NCBI GenBank assembly: GCA_963978545.1
Contig: OZ021730.1
Coordinates: 4,628,201-4,692,200 of the forward strand
Direction of reading: 5' to 3'
DNA length: 64,000 bases
Source: Linyphia triangularis
Lineage: Eukaryota; Arthropoda; Arachnida; Araneae; Linyphiidae
The notes under the pieces were generated by a model. That model was not told the origin of the DNA, did no database searches, and saw only the letters and a list, made by a program, of their open reading frames with translations. Within the stretch, counting starts at the first letter, position 1; each line of letters starts with the position of its first letter. This document shows, in pieces, positions 20,214-31,150 of this stretch. The translations under genes were made by a program, and so were the position numbers.

Positions 20214-23200
20214 TTCAGTCTCCTTTCTTGGAATTGTCGCGGTTTCCACCACAATTCGGTAGACATCAAACATCTAGTTGATGAACATAAGCCTGTTTGT
20301 ATCTGCTTGCAAGAGACGCTCTTGAAGCCTTTTCAGAGCTCTCTTGTTAGGGGATATAGTCCTCTCCGGAAGGACTATGTCAGCGGCGACAGAGCTAGCG
20401 GTGGTGTCGCTATATTTACATCAAATAGTAATCCATCCACCCCGCTGGCGCTCTCGACCAATCTTCAAGCTGTTGCTGTCAGAGTCGCCATACACCATCA
20501 ATTAATAACTGTTTGTTCCATTTATCTGCCCCCTAATCTTAATATCAGACAAGCAGATTTAAACAGGCTTTGTGGACAGATTCCTCCCCCTTTTATTATA
20601 ATTGGGGACTTTAATGGCCACAATCCTCTTTGGGGTAGCCCTGACATCAATAATCGTGGAAGACAAATCGAGAAGTTAATTACAGACCAACATCTCTGTA
20701 TTTTTAATAATGGGCAACATACATACTTCCACGCCCCATCGAGGACTTTTCATGCCATCGATCTCGCCCTATGTTCACCATCTCTTTTTTCTGATTGGAC
20801 GTTTTTTGTGGAAAATGATCTTTTTCACAGTGATCATTTTCCCGTGGTCCTAAACTACCAAGGAAGTTTAAATACTCCTGTAATCCGCCAACCCCGATTC
20901 ATCATCGAACGGGCGGATTGGGACATGTTTTCTTCTATCGTTTCTCTTTCTGACGAGATGGTGGACCAGGATGACATCGATGTAGCTGTGCAATCTGTCA
21001 CCAACGCCATTATTGAAGCTGCCCACCTTGCCATACCTGTATCATCAACAAAACTACCGAAACAATCCAAACCGTGGTGGAACAAAAACTGTAGACTTGC
21101 CCATAAAAAACAAAAAAAATTGTGGAATATTTTTCGCAGGTACCCCACTACGACAAATCTTGTCAATTTTAAAAGGGCACGAGCTGAGGCGCGTCAGATC
21201 CGCCGCCGAAGCCAGAGGGATTCTTGGAGGAATTATGTTGGCACCATAACTTCCTCAACGTCTTCCAAGAGGGTCTGGAACAAGGTCAATAAGATCAAGG
21301 GCCGTTATCCAAATTACTCCATCTCCATCTTAGAGAACCATCAGGGAGTTGTTTCAGACCCTAAGGATATTGCCGATACTCTTGCCGATGCATTTGCCAA
21401 GGTATCGAGCAACTCCAATTACAAAGAGCCGTTCGCATCATATAGGCTTCGAGCTGAGAGAACAAAGTTGAATTTCGCTTCTGCTTCTTCAGAAGATTAT
21501 AACTCTGAATTTACTTTGGCTGAGTTGATGCAAGCATTATCTGATTCCAAGAATTCTGCTGTTGGGCCAGATGATATACATTACTCCATGCTTAAACATC
21601 TCCAGCCACTCCAGCTCAAACTTATATTGAAGTTGTTTAACCGCATTTGGCGGGAGAATACATTTCCGTCCAACTGGCAACGAGCTCTTATAATACCAAT
21701 TGTGAAACCTGGTAAAGACCCTAAGAATCCCTCAAGCTACCGCCCAATTGCATTAACTAGTTGTTTTTGTAAACTCTTAGAGAAACTGGTTAATGCACGT
21801 CTATTATTTTATCTCGAATTCAACAACTGTCTGTCTCGGTTCCAGAGTGGTTTTCGTCGTGGACGAAGCACTATTGACAACTTGCTCCTCCTCGAAACTT
21901 CGATTCGGGAGGCTTTTGTCAAGCGGAACCATTTGGTATCTGTATTCTTTGACATGGAGAAAGCGTATGATCGTACTTGGAGGTATGGTATACTCAAAGA
22001 CCTACATGATCTAGGTCTGCGAGGAAATTTACCAATATTTATTGAGAACTTTTTAAAGCAAAGAATCTTCCAAGTACGAATAAACTCGATATTATCTGAC
22101 GAGTTCATACAAGAACAAGGTGTCCCCCAGGGAAGTGTGTTGAGTTGCGCACTATTCATTATCAAAGTCAACAGCCTTTTGACCTGCTTACCATCATCAT
22201 TGTCAGGCACATTGTTTGTTGACGATTTCCAACTGTCTTGCGCCTCTACGAATATGTCACTCATAGAGAGACAGCTTCAGCTGGCTATCAGGAGAATCAC
22301 GGACTGGGCTAATAACAACGGGTTTACTTTTTCCGCTGAAAAAACCGTAGCCATACACTTCTGCAGGAAACGTGAGCTTCACCATGACCCAGAGATTTAT
22401 CTAAATGGTGCTCAAATACCCATTGTTCCTGAGGCCAAATTTCTCGGTATAATATTTGACTCTAAGCTCACTTTCCTGCCTCATATCAAACATTTAAAAT
22501 TGAAGTGCAATAAAGTCCTGAATCTCCTGAAAGTTCTCTCTAACACTTCCTGGGGAGCTGACACAACCTCCATGTTAAAGATATACAGGTGCCTGGTCCG
22601 TTCCATACTTGACTACGGCTCGGTGGTGTACGGATCAGCCAGAAAATCGGCCCTAATGCTCCTGGATCCTGTTTACCATTTAGGTCTCAGGATCGCATCA
22701 GGAGCATTTGGTACATCACCGGTGCAGAGTTTGTATGTGCTTTGTCTGGAAGCCTCTCTGGCTCTGAGAAGGGATAAACTTTGTTTAAAGTATTATTTTA
22801 AAATCAAAAGTCATCCATTTCATCCTCTTTTAGAACATATATTTAACCCTTTACATCAGCGACTTTTTAACTCGCGTCCATCTTGTATAAAATCATTTGC
22901 ATTAAGAATTAATTCCATTCTCTCATCTCATAATGTCGATGATTTTAGGGTTCGCCCTATCTCATTGTTCATCCCACCCTGGCATTCTCATAAAATTGTA
23001 GTTTTAAATATTTTTAACAATTTAAAAAAAAGTGATACACCAGACATACTTTTTACAAACTTGTTTTATTATCATCGAAGTAATTTTTCCAATTTTAAGT
23101 CAGTATATACGGATGGGTCAAAAAGTCAGGGGCATGTAGGAGCTGCTGCAGTTCACGACAATATCATCATATCCCGAGAACTGCACCATAACAGCTCGGT

Positions 23201-23897
23201 ATTTTCAGCTGAGTCCCTGGCTATTCTATTGGCCTTGCAATTTATTTTAAAGCAAGGTCATGGTCAATGGATTATTTACTCAGATTCAAAGAGTTGTTTA
23301 GATGCATTAAATAATCCACTGAACCAGACCCATCCTTTTATCTTAGAAATTTTAAAAATTCATATCACTCTTTGTGAAAGAAATTTTAAAGTACTATTTT
23401 GTTGGATCCCAGGTCATGTGGGGATCATGGGTAATGAACGCGCTGATACCAATGCACGATCTGCTAGTGGACCTAGGAGCACTTGGCTATGCCCTGACGA
23501 CGCATATAAAGCTTGTGACACTGCTCTGTCTCTCACTTGGCAGGCCATGTGGGATGCGCAGACAGCTAACAAGCTGCGTTCGTTTCAGCCCTTAATTTCC
23601 GGATTCGCGCCCATCCAGCAATCCCGAAAAAGGGAAGTGCTCCTAACTCGTTTAAGAATAGGCCACACGCGTTTTACCAATGTGCATCTTCTGCTGGCAG
23701 AAGATGCCCCCACATGCAATTCTTGTGGACTTATTTTCTCTGTTGTTCATATTTTAACTGAATGCCCGTCTTTTAATACAATCAGATTTAGATATTTTAA
23801 TATGGACCATCCGCCATTATCATCTCTTTTATGTTCACCCCCTCATACAAATCTTTTTAACTTCTTACTTGAAATTGGTTTTTACCATTTGATTTGA
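20214..23897 (+). CDS. ORF2 endonuclease-RT-RNase H, lineage B2
   Basis: About 1,227 codons with no stop. Endonuclease runs roughly residues 1-220 (SWNCRGF, LQETLLKPFQSS, IIGDFNGHNPLWG, HSDHFP). RT is about 470-740 (RPIALTSC, FFDMEKAYDRTW, QGVPQGSVLS, LFVDD). RNase H is about 960-1095 (YTDGSKSQGHVG, AES, YSDS, GNERAD). The finger is CNSC...HILTEC. The protein nicks the target and copies the RNA at the nick. No AUG lies at its start, three bases after the ORF1 stop; the frame is -1 relative to ORF1. All catalytic residues I can identify are present, so the domains may be functional although ORF1 is broken. Confidence 0.9.
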   Translation, partial: FSLLSWNCRGFHHNSVDIKHLVDEHKPVCICLQETLLKPFQSSLVRGYSPLRKDYVSGDRASGGVAIFTSNSNPSTPLALSTNLQAVAVRVAIHHQLITVCSIYLPPNLNIRQADLNRLCGQIPPPFIIIGDFNGHNPLWGSPDINNRGRQIEKLITDQHLCIFNNGQHTYFHAPSRTFHAIDLALCSPSLFSDWTFFVENDLFHSDHFPVVLNYQGSLNTPVIRQPRFIIERADWDMFSSIVSLSDEMVDQDDIDVAVQSVTNAIIEAAHLAIPVSSTKLPKQSKPWWNKNCRLAHKKQKKLWNIFRRYPTTTNLVNFKRARAEARQIRRRSQRDSWRNYVGTITSSTSSKRVWNKVNKIKGRYPNYSISILENHQGVVSDPKDIADTLADAFAKVSSNSNYKEPFASYRLRAERTKLNFASASSEDYNSEFTLAELMQALSDSKNSAVGPDDIHYSMLKHLQPLQLKLILKLFNRIWRENTFPSNWQRALIIPIVKPGKDPKNPSSYRPIALTSCFCKLLEKLVNARLLFYLEFNNCLSRFQSGFRRGRSTIDNLLLLETSIREAFVKRNHLVSVFFDMEKAYDRTWRYGILKDLHDLGLRGNLPIFIENFLKQRIFQVRINSILSDEFIQEQGVPQGSVLSCALFIIKVNSLLTCLPSSLSGTLFVDDFQLSCASTNMSLIERQLQLAIRRITDWANNNGFTFSAEKTVAIHFCRKRELHHDPEIYLNGAQIPIVPEAKFLGIIFDSKLTFLPHIKHLKLKCNKVLNLLKVLSNTSWGADTTSMLKIYRCLVRSILDYGSVVYGSARKSALMLLDPVYHLGLRIASGAFGTSPVQSLYVLCLEASLALRRDKLCLKYYFKIKSHPFHPLLEHIFNPLHQRLFNSRPSCIKSFALRINSILSSHNVDDFRVRPISLFIPPWHSHKIVVLNIFNNLKKSDTPDILFTNLFYYHRSNFSNFKSVYTDGSKSQGHVGAAAVHDNIIISRELHHNSSVFSAESLAILLALQFILKQGHGQWIIYSDSKSCLDALNNPLNQTHPFILEILKIHITLCERNFKVLFCWIPGHVGIMGNERADTNARSASGPRSTWLCPDDAYKACDTALSLTWQAMWDAQTANKLRSFQPLISGFAPIQQSRKREVLLTRLRIGHTRFTNVHLLLAEDAPTCNSCGLIFSVVHILTECPSFNTIRFRYFNMDHPPLSSLLCSPPHTNLFNFLLEIGFYHLI

Positions 23898-24040
23898 GTA
23901 CTTTGTTTTGTCATCTTTACCTTTTATGAACCATCATGTTTTTTATTAACTAATTTTAACATTGGTTGACAGCATGAAATTGTTCGGCGCAGTATGGCCC
24001 TTGTGTAGCCCTTGCGCCAGAAACCCAACCAACCAACCAA

Positions 24041-24153
24041 CCATTGACAATCTCCTTCTCCTCGAAACATCAATTCGAGAGGCCTTCGTCAAGAAGAACC
24101 ATTTGGTATCTGTGTTCTTTGACATGGAGAAAGCTTACGATCGTACTTGGAGG
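24041..24153 (+). pseudogene. Split B3 ORF2, middle piece (RT motif A)
   Basis: Resumes with TIDNLLLLETSIREAF and contains FFDMEKAYDRTW up to the second insertion. Bounded left by the B2 tail and right by the lineage A leader; the duplication CGTACTTGGAGGT (24142-24154, repeated at 30057-30069) links it to the third piece. Confidence 0.88.
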
Positions 24154-24154
24154 T

Positions 24155-24391
24155 CCCCTCAGGGGGTTTACTTTCTTTAAGTAAACACGGGCGTCACAAC
24201 CCCGAGGTGCCCCAGTGATCTAACCCTTCGTCTGTTTGTACCTTCTCATTTTGGGTTTTATATTTATCGTTTGTTTTCTCTTCCTTCCCTCATTGTGATT
24301 ACCTCATCTGAGGTGAGGGCTCCCCTTGAGAAGCTTTGTGCCGCTCTGTTGCAATCAGCTTCTCTCGGGCATTTAATCACCCACGTGTTTG
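24155..24391 (+). repeat. Extra partial lineage A leader
   Basis: 237 bp starting CCCCTCAGGGGG and ending at the CCCACGTGTTTGCC block, where a second complete leader begins. Its hairpin (TTTACTTT...AAGTAAA) and the closing pair CCTC/GAGG are preserved. No downstream body belongs to it inside the duplication. Confidence 0.85.
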
Positions 24392-25026
24392 CCCCTCAGG
24401 GGGTTTACTTTCTCAAAGTAAATACGGGCTTCACAACCCCGGGGTACCCCAGTGATCTTTCCCTCCTTCAGTTGTACCTTCCTATTTTGGTTTTGTATTT
24501 ATTGTTTGGTTTCTCTTCCTTCCCTCATTGTGGTTACCTCTTCAGAGTTGAGGGCTTCCCTTGAGAAGCTTTGTGCCGCTCTGTTGCCATCAGCTTCTCT
24601 TGGGAATTAAATCACCCACGTGTTTGCCGTGCGTGGAGACCCGTGTCTCTGGAAAGGGGGATCCTGGTAGTTGAGGGGCGACACACTGTCCCAATACACT
24701 ACTTTGGCCCTTGCTTCAGATAAACGGGAGGTGCACATTGGTCCCGTGTGTATCAATCGGCTGGTCGTCCGACTTCGTCGGCGGCTAGGGATCAAGCGTC
24801 CGGCTCGTCTGCTGGGAACCTCGTTAAGGGTGGAGGCTTCTACAGAGACGAGTCGTTCGCGTATAGGCACTGGTTAACCCGATAGAGTCATGCTGTGCGT
24901 AACAGTTTTGTTGATATTTTGTTTTCTTTTATGATTTTTGTTGCTTGCCGGCAGGCTCTATCCCCGATAATGAGGACTCCATGGTGGATGGGACTCTAGT
25001 GCCCGAATTATTATTTCATATCTCTT
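24392..25026 (+). promoter_or_regulatory. Lineage A leader, complete
   Basis: Starts CCCCTCAGGGGG, hairpin TTTACTTT-CTC-AAAGTAAA, then TACGGGCTTCACAACCCCGGGG. A second complementary pair, GAGAAGCT...AGCTTCTC, lies near 24561-24599. The CACGTGTTTGCCGTGCGTGG block follows near 24617. It ends with the conserved GTGCCCGAA close to the ORF1 ATG. Presumed internal promoter and translation leader. Confidence 0.7.
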
Positions 25027-26172
25027 ATGGCAAAAAAATCTTCTTTCTCTTCTCCCCCTCGAGGGGAGCAACATGGACCAGTTATTTCCAATCACATTAA
25101 CGCAAAATTCTTCATTGTTCATAGAGAGGAGGGTTCCTTTGAAAAGGTATCTCCTTTCTTAATAGAAAAAATACTAAAATCTTACATTGGAGACATAGCT
25201 TCAGTAAAAAAACTGAGGTCTGGTGACCTTTAAGTTGAAGCAAAAAACCAAACTCAGGCTGAGAACATTTTAAAAATAGTGGCTTTTGGAACCTTTCCCG
25301 TTACTGTAACTAAACACGGCTCTCTTAACAAATCTCGTGGTGTAATTTCTGAGAGTGATCTCTTTCATACAACGGAGGAAGAGATCTTGGACCATCTTCG
25401 TGACCAACAAGTCTCAGCAGTGCATCGCATAACTATACGCAAAGATGGGAATATCTTGCCTACCAAACATCTGATCTTGACCTTTGATCTTCCCACTTTG
25501 CCAACACACGTTAAGGCCGGGTATCTAAACTGCAAAATCCGCCCGTACATACCGAACCCACTTCGCTGCTTTAAATGCCAAAGATTTGGGCATTCCCAAA
25601 CGGCTTGCCGCGGGGAAATTGAAACCTGTGCACGCTGTGCAGGAAGTGGCCACGGTAGTAGTACATGCAACCTACCTGAAAAGTGCGTCAATTGTAAAGG
25701 AGCTCATCCATCTTTCTCCCGGAAATGTCCCAAGTGGATAGAGGAGAAAGAGATACAAACCGTTCGTGCCAACCAAAACTTGACGTACTTTGAGGCAAGA
25801 AAACAGGTAGAAGCCCGGACTCCTCGTGTTGGCGTTGCATATGCTGACGCTTGTAAAAAGTCAGTTTCTCAGAAAAGCACACAGACAGAGAGCCTTTCCT
25901 TGCCACTTACTACATTACCCCAGAGGGCGTCTTCTTCAGAAATAGTAAAAAAACCAACAATAGTAAAAAAATCTCTTGCGAAGTCCAAAGCTTTGCAAGC
26001 AATAAAGCTAAAATCAGCAAAGGGTGTTGCTCTAAGAGAAAAACCTACCAACCCTTTTAACATCCTTGGCTCTCTTAGAGATGCAGATGAGGTGAAATTA
26101 TACCCATCTGATGACGATGAGATCCTTGAAGAAGATCCCGACCCCCCTTTAAAATTTTCTTTTAATAATTAA
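25027..26172 (+). pseudogene. ORF1 gag-like protein, lineage A, one nonsense codon
   Basis: ATG 25027 (MAKKSSFSSPPRGEQHG). The frame is full length except for TAA at 25231-25233, where other copies read TTA (context GDLLVE). Zinc knuckles are CFKCQRFGHSQTAC, CARCAGSGHGSSTC and CVNCKGAHPSFSRKC. The C-terminus is basic then acidic (LYPSDDDE). The stop overlaps the ORF2 start as TAATG, suggesting termination-reinitiation. The single substitution makes this copy unable to supply full ORF1. Confidence 0.9.
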
Positions 26173-29100
26173 TGGCTTCTTTTGTTTCTTGGAACTGTCG
26201 CGGTTTTAGGTCTAGGAAGGATGATGTGAAGAACATAATTTCACTTTACCATCCAGCATGTTTGGCCCTTCAAGAAACTTGTTTGAAGGATTCATATACT
26301 TCTAAGATCCGTAGGTATAGCTGCATTAGGAAAGATGTTACCCATGGTAATACAGTGTCTGGAGGAGTATGTCTGTTTATTTCTCACAATTACCCCAGCA
26401 CTGTACTCGCACTACGCACTTCTCTACAGGCTGTGGCTGCGAGACTTCATTTTCAGTCCCTTCTCACAGTCTGTTGCCTATACCTACCGCCACATGCTAT
26501 CATCCGTCAAGAGGAGCTAAATGATCTGATAGACCAGCTTCCAGCTCCATTTCTATTGCTCGGTGACTTTAATGGACACAGTACTATGTGGGGTAATGCT
26601 AATACGAACCCTCGTGGGAGACAGATTGAAAAGTTGTTATCTGATCACTGTCTCTGTCTCCTGAATAACGAGGAGAAAACCTATTTTCATGAACCCACTA
26701 GAACATTCCATTCACTTGACTTAGCCATTTGTTCCCCTATACTTTTTCCATATTTGAATTTTGCTGTTGGAAGTGATCTACACAACAGTGATCACTTTCC
26801 TGTCCTCATTTCCCATGCAGGTAGTAGCGTGACCAACCGCCTACCTACTTACATATACAATAGGGCAAATTGGGACAAATTTTCTGAATTGGCTGTTATA
26901 ACGGGAACAATGGTGAACAGTGAGGATGTTGATACTGCTGTCCAAAATGTCACTGAAGCAATTTTAAATGCTGCAGACTCCTCTATTCCTAAGACATCAC
27001 CTAGGACACTGCGGCACTGTAAACCATACTGGAATGCAGATTGTCAGTCTGCATACAAGAAACAAAAGAAGCTATGGGGTATCTTCCGCAGATACCCAAC
27101 TACAGGAAACCTTATCGCCTTCAAAAAGGCTAAGGCATCTGCTCGTAGAGTCAGACGTCAGAGTCAGAAGGATTCTTGGATAAGTTATGTATCTTCAATT
27201 ACATCTAAAACATCAAGCAAGCAGTTGTGGAAGAAGGTTAGAGCAGCCAACGGTTTGTATCCGGAATATTCTTGTCCGATACTTCAAACCGGAGCTGCTG
27301 TGTTCTCTTCCCCTAAAGATATTGCTAACCTTATCGGTGAAACTTTTGAAAGTGTATCCAGTTCCGATTCTTATAGTCCTGCTTTTCTTGTGACTAAGAA
27401 TCGAGCTGAACGGACTGGAATTAACTTCAAAAGCAATATTGAATATTCCTACAACTGTGACCTTAAGATGTACGAATTGAAGAGCGCTTTATCTAAAGCC
27501 CATAACACCAGTCCAGGTCCAGATGGGATCAGTTACCAAATGCTTCGCCATTTAAGTCCAGATTCTCTTTTTAACATCCTTTTTCTCTTCAATCGAATCT
27601 GGAAGGAGAACATCTTTCCTACCTTGTGGCGGGAAGCTACAGTAATCCCCATTCTAAAACCTGGAAAGGACCCCAAGGATCCTCTGAACTATCGACCGAT
27701 AGCCTTAACGAGCTGCCTTTGTAAGACCTTTGAACGTATTGTAAACGCCCGACTCTCTTACATGTTAGAAAAAGATGGATGTATTTCACCTTTCCAGAGT
27801 GGGTTCCGACGAGGACGGTCCACTCTTGATAACATCGTGAAACTAGAAACAGATGTTCGCAATGCCTTTGTGCAGAGGAATCATCTAGTTTCAATCTTTT
27901 TCGACATTGAGAAGGCGTATGATCATACGTGGCGATATGGTATCCTGCAAACTCTATTTAATTTTGGTTTTAGGGGTAATCTGCCCCTTTTTATTCAAAA
28001 TTTTTTATCATCTCGTGTTTTTAGAGTTCGCATTGGAGCTTCATTTTCTAATTATTTTAACCAATCTGAGGGAGTTCCTCAAGGTTGTGTTTTAAGTGTC
28101 ACCCTTTTTAATCTTCATATCAGTAACATACTTCATGTCCTTTCACCCTTTGTTCATGGAACTTTGTATGTTGATGATTTGCAAATCTCATGCCAAGGAT
28201 CAAACATGCGCTTAATTGAACGTCAATTACAAACTGCTGTTAACAGACTTATAGAATGGTGTGAACAAAACGGCCATAAACTATCACCATCTAAAAGCAG
28301 TTGTGTCCATTTCTGTAGGAGGAGGGGTCTTCACCCTGACCCTGAAATCCACATACGCAACACGCCCATCCCTGTTGTCAACCAGATAAGGTATCTGGGA
28401 GTCATTTTCGACAACAAGATGAATTTTCTCCCACATATTTTATACTTGCGCAAGAAGTGCGAGAAATCGCTTAATATCCTCAAAGTACTTTCAAATACAT
28501 CTTGGGGTGCTGATCGCACTTCTTTGCTGCGTATTTACAATTCAGTTATCCTGTCTCGTATTGACTACGGATGCGTTGCGTATGGTTCTGCAGGAGCATC
28601 TCTTCTGCGCAGATTGGATTCCGTCCACCATACTGCTGCCCGTATTTGTTTAGGTGCATTTCGCACCTCACCCATTGAGAGTCTGTTAACAGAGTGTTGT
28701 CAACTCCCACTTGACCTTAGACGTAAAAAGTTAAGCGCTAACTACTACTGTAGAATAAAATCTGATCCTTGTCATCCTTTACGGAATTTGAGTCTTGACG
28801 CATATCTTGGTAAGCTATATAATGCACGTCCATCTAGCATTCGCCCATTTTCTGAAAGAGCTCAATCTGTTCTGTCGGATGCAGCTCTAAGTGACCTAGA
28901 TATCCAGCTGGCTAATTCTCAGATCTTTCCTCCATGGGATATTCCATCATTTCAGTTTTTAAATCCATTTGCGATGCATTACAAAGCAGACACTGCCCCA
29001 GAAATTTTGCAGAAGATCTTTTGTTTACACCGATCTCAGTATAGAGACTATCATGCAGTCTATACTGATGGATCCAAAGCAGGTGAACGTGTTGGCTGTG

Positions 29101-29851
29101 GTGTTGTGTCTGACACATCCACAGTCAGTTTCACGCTTCATAAATCCTGCTCGGTTTTTACTTCCGAGATGGTTGCAATCTTTTGTGCTCTGCTGCACAT
29201 TTCTTTGTGCTCCCATCGCAAGTTTTGTGTATACAGCGATAGCTTAAGTGCTTTAACAAGCCTGGAGCACTTTAATAACATATGTCATCCAATAGCTCCT
29301 GACATATTATCTCTGTTACACAAACTTGAGAGGAAAGGTTTTGTTATTTTGTTTTGCTGGGTACCTAGTCACGTGGGGATTTCAGGAAATGAATTGGCGG
29401 ACTCTGCTGCTAAAGCGGCGTCAATCCCGTTTCAACAGCCAGTCCCCTACCAAGATATAAAATCACATATTCATAAGTTTATTTTTTTTTTTTGCGTCAA
29501 GAAGCATGGGATTTGCAAACTAGCAACAAACTTCATACCATTAAAAACCATCTTCATATGTGGCCAGTAAATCCAATGCGTCGGACAGATGTCAAACTGA
29601 CTCGTCTGCGCATTGGTCACACCCGATTCACGCATCGACATCTCTTGCTGGAAGAGGATCCGCCTATTCTTGATGTTTGTCGTTGCGATATTACTGTGCA
29701 CCATATTTTAATTTCATGTCCAAAATTTTATTCTCATCGCATTCAATTTTTTAAAGGCACAGTTTTAAACCTACAGGATTTGGTTGGGGAAAACCCCCAT
29801 CCAAATCTTTTTGCATTTCTTAGAGTAATCGGGTTTTTAAATCATATCTAA
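26172..29851 (+). pseudogene. ORF2 endonuclease-RT-RNase H, lineage A, one frameshift
   Basis: ATG 26172 (MASFVSWNCRGFRSRK). Endonuclease has LALQETC, LLGDFNGHSTMWG and NSDHFP. RT has FFDIEKAYDHTW, EGVPQGCVLS and LYVDD. RNase H has YTDGSKAGERVG, SEM, YSDS and GNELADSAAK. After KSHIHKFIF, a T run at 29482-29493 is longer than in other copies, and the frame shifts. The remainder (RQEAWDLQTSNK to the stop at 29849-29851) continues in another frame. The finger has ILDVC, lacking the first Cys, as in 9750-11498. Otherwise full length, about 1,226 residues. Confidence 0.9.
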
Positions 29852-30056
29852 TGTTTATAATCATATCTATTTTTTAAACTTTGATAAACTTTTTCATAAT
29901 TTTTAAAATGAGCTTTTAATGTATTTTAATTCTTTTTTATCGCATCTCACCATTTTCATATATTTATAATTCATCCTCCATTGTCTCTTTTATCGTTTGT
30001 TTGGCGCAGCATGGCCCTAGTGCTGCCTTTGCGCCATAAAACCACAAACAAACAAA

Positions 30057-30325
30057 CGTACTTGGAGGTATGGAATCCTCAGAGACCTACATAATCTAGG
30101 CCTCCGGGGCAATCTGCCGTTATTTATTAAGAACTTTCTTGATCGCAGATCCTTCCAAGTACGAATCGGATCAACCTTGTCTGATGAGTTTATTCAAGAA
30201 CAAGGTGTTCCCCAGGGTAGTGTGTTGAGCTGCGCCCTTTTCATCATAAAAGTCAACGACATACTGACCTGCCTACCACCTGCAGTGTCTGGTACTTTAT
30301 TTGTCGACGACTTTCAGATGATGTG
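30057..30325 (+). pseudogene. Split B3 ORF2, third piece (RT palm)
   Basis: RTWRYGILRDLHNLG to QGVPQGSVLS and LFVDDFQMM, in frame with the pieces at 11703 and 24041. After ATGATGTG the sequence jumps into an endonuclease region of another element; the expected CGCCTCAACAAACATG is missing. Confidence 0.85.
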
Positions 30326-30836
30326 GGCAACAGATTGAGCACCTACTCTCTGATCACCACCTTTGCCTGCTAAATAACGAGGAGAAGACCTATTTTCATC
30401 ATCCCACACGAACTTTTCACTCAATTGACCTAGCTCTCTGTTCACCTGCACTTCTACCTTTTTTAAATTTTGCTGTTGACAGTGATTTGCACAACAGCGA
30501 TCATTTCCCTTTACTCATCAGTCATGTTAACAGTACTCGTAATAGGTTTCACCCATCTACGTACTTATACAAACGAGCCGATTGGGGTGTATTTGGGGAA
30601 GAAGCAGTGATAACAGAAGCGATGGTAACTATTGATGATATCAATCATGCTGTGCATAACGTCACCGAAAGTATCATAGGGGCAGCGGAAATTGCTATCC
30701 CTAAGAGTTCATCCCGTGTGATTAAGCACTACAAACCATGGTGGAATAATGAGTGCCAAACGGCATATAAGAAACAGAGGAAGTTGTGGTGTATCTTTCG
30801 GCGATACCCAAGTACACAGAATCTCATTGCATTTAA
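30326..30836 (+). pseudogene. Endonuclease and linker fragment of a divergent lineage A ORF2
   Basis: Open frame QQIEHLLSDHHLCLLNN, EEKTYFHHPTRTFHSIDLAL, NSDHFPLLISH and KPWWNNECQTAYKKQRKLW, ending at NLIAF. It covers the second half of the endonuclease and part of the linker. It differs clearly from the other lineage A copies, so it is a separate, older subfamily. The left junction is chimeric with B3 RT; the right is a lineage A leader at 30837. Confidence 0.82.
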
Positions 30837-30935
30837 CCCCTCAGGGGGTTTACTTTCTCAAAGTAAATACGGGCTTCACAACCCCATGGCTCCCCAGTGA
30901 TCTATCCCTCCTTCTGTTTTATCTTCTCGTTTTGG
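30837..30935 (+). repeat. Lineage A leader stub
   Basis: First 99 bp of a lineage A leader (CCCCTCAGGGGG, hairpin with AAAGTAAA, CGGGCTTCACAACCCC), cut at TCTCGTTTTGG by a lineage B leader start. Confidence 0.85.
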
Positions 30936-31078
30936 CCCCTCGGGGGCTCACTTCTTGTGAGTACGGGCTTGGCGAACCCGAGGTACCCTAGCTGGGCCTA
31001 GCATTTTTCTTTTCTTTCCTTTTTTGCTAGGCTCCACCGTATGTACTGTTTTGTCCCTTCGTTTGATTCCATATCCTG
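30936..31078 (+). repeat. Lineage B leader stub
   Basis: About 143 bp from CCCCTCGGGGG with hairpin CTCAC-TTCTT-GTGAG, closing CCCGAGG, and the GGGCCTAGCA...TGCTAGGC stem. It ends near 31078, where a fragment of B2 RNase H begins. Confidence 0.82.
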
Positions 31079-31150
31079 TCTTTACTCAGATTCCAAGAGT
31101 TGTTTAGATGCATTAAATAATCCACTGAACCAGACTCATCCTTTTATCTT
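31079..31150 (+). pseudogene. 72-bp fragment of B2 ORF2 (RNase H)
   Basis: Encodes YSDSKSCLDALNNPLNQTHP, nearly identical to 23277-23347 of the B2 ORF2. It is cut at CTTTTATCTT by a lineage B leader. No continuation is present in the window. Confidence 0.85.

Larger units (their letters stand above)
12272..24040 (+). mobile_element. Lineage B2 retrotransposon, full length, split by a B1 element
   Basis: Leader 12272-12894, ORF1 12895-13895 plus 19882-20211, ORF2 20214-23897, 3' UTR with hairpin 23986-24018 and (CCAA)n tail. It is flanked by the 13-bp duplication CCATTGACAATCT (12259-12271 and 24041-24053). Removing the inner element (13896-19867 and one 14-bp duplicate) gives a complete element of about 5.8 kb. 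The only damage I see besides the insertion is an ORF1 frameshift near 20027. Confidence 0.93.
24155..30056 (+). mobile_element. Lineage A retrotransposon with doubled leader start
   Basis: Flanked by the 13-bp duplication CGTACTTGGAGGT. Contains a partial leader (24155-24391), a full leader (24392-25026), ORF1 25027-26172, ORF2 26172-29851, 3' UTR, hairpin 30003-30035 and (CAAA)n tail. Both ORFs are damaged, by a stop in ORF1 and a T-run frameshift in ORF2. Confidence 0.92.

Noticed and set aside
24607..24877. Long open frames on both strands in every lineage A leader
   Set aside because: The plus-strand frame begins with TTG or ACG and not ATG, and both frames follow from shared GC-rich leader sequence in recent copies. 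No domain is recognisable.
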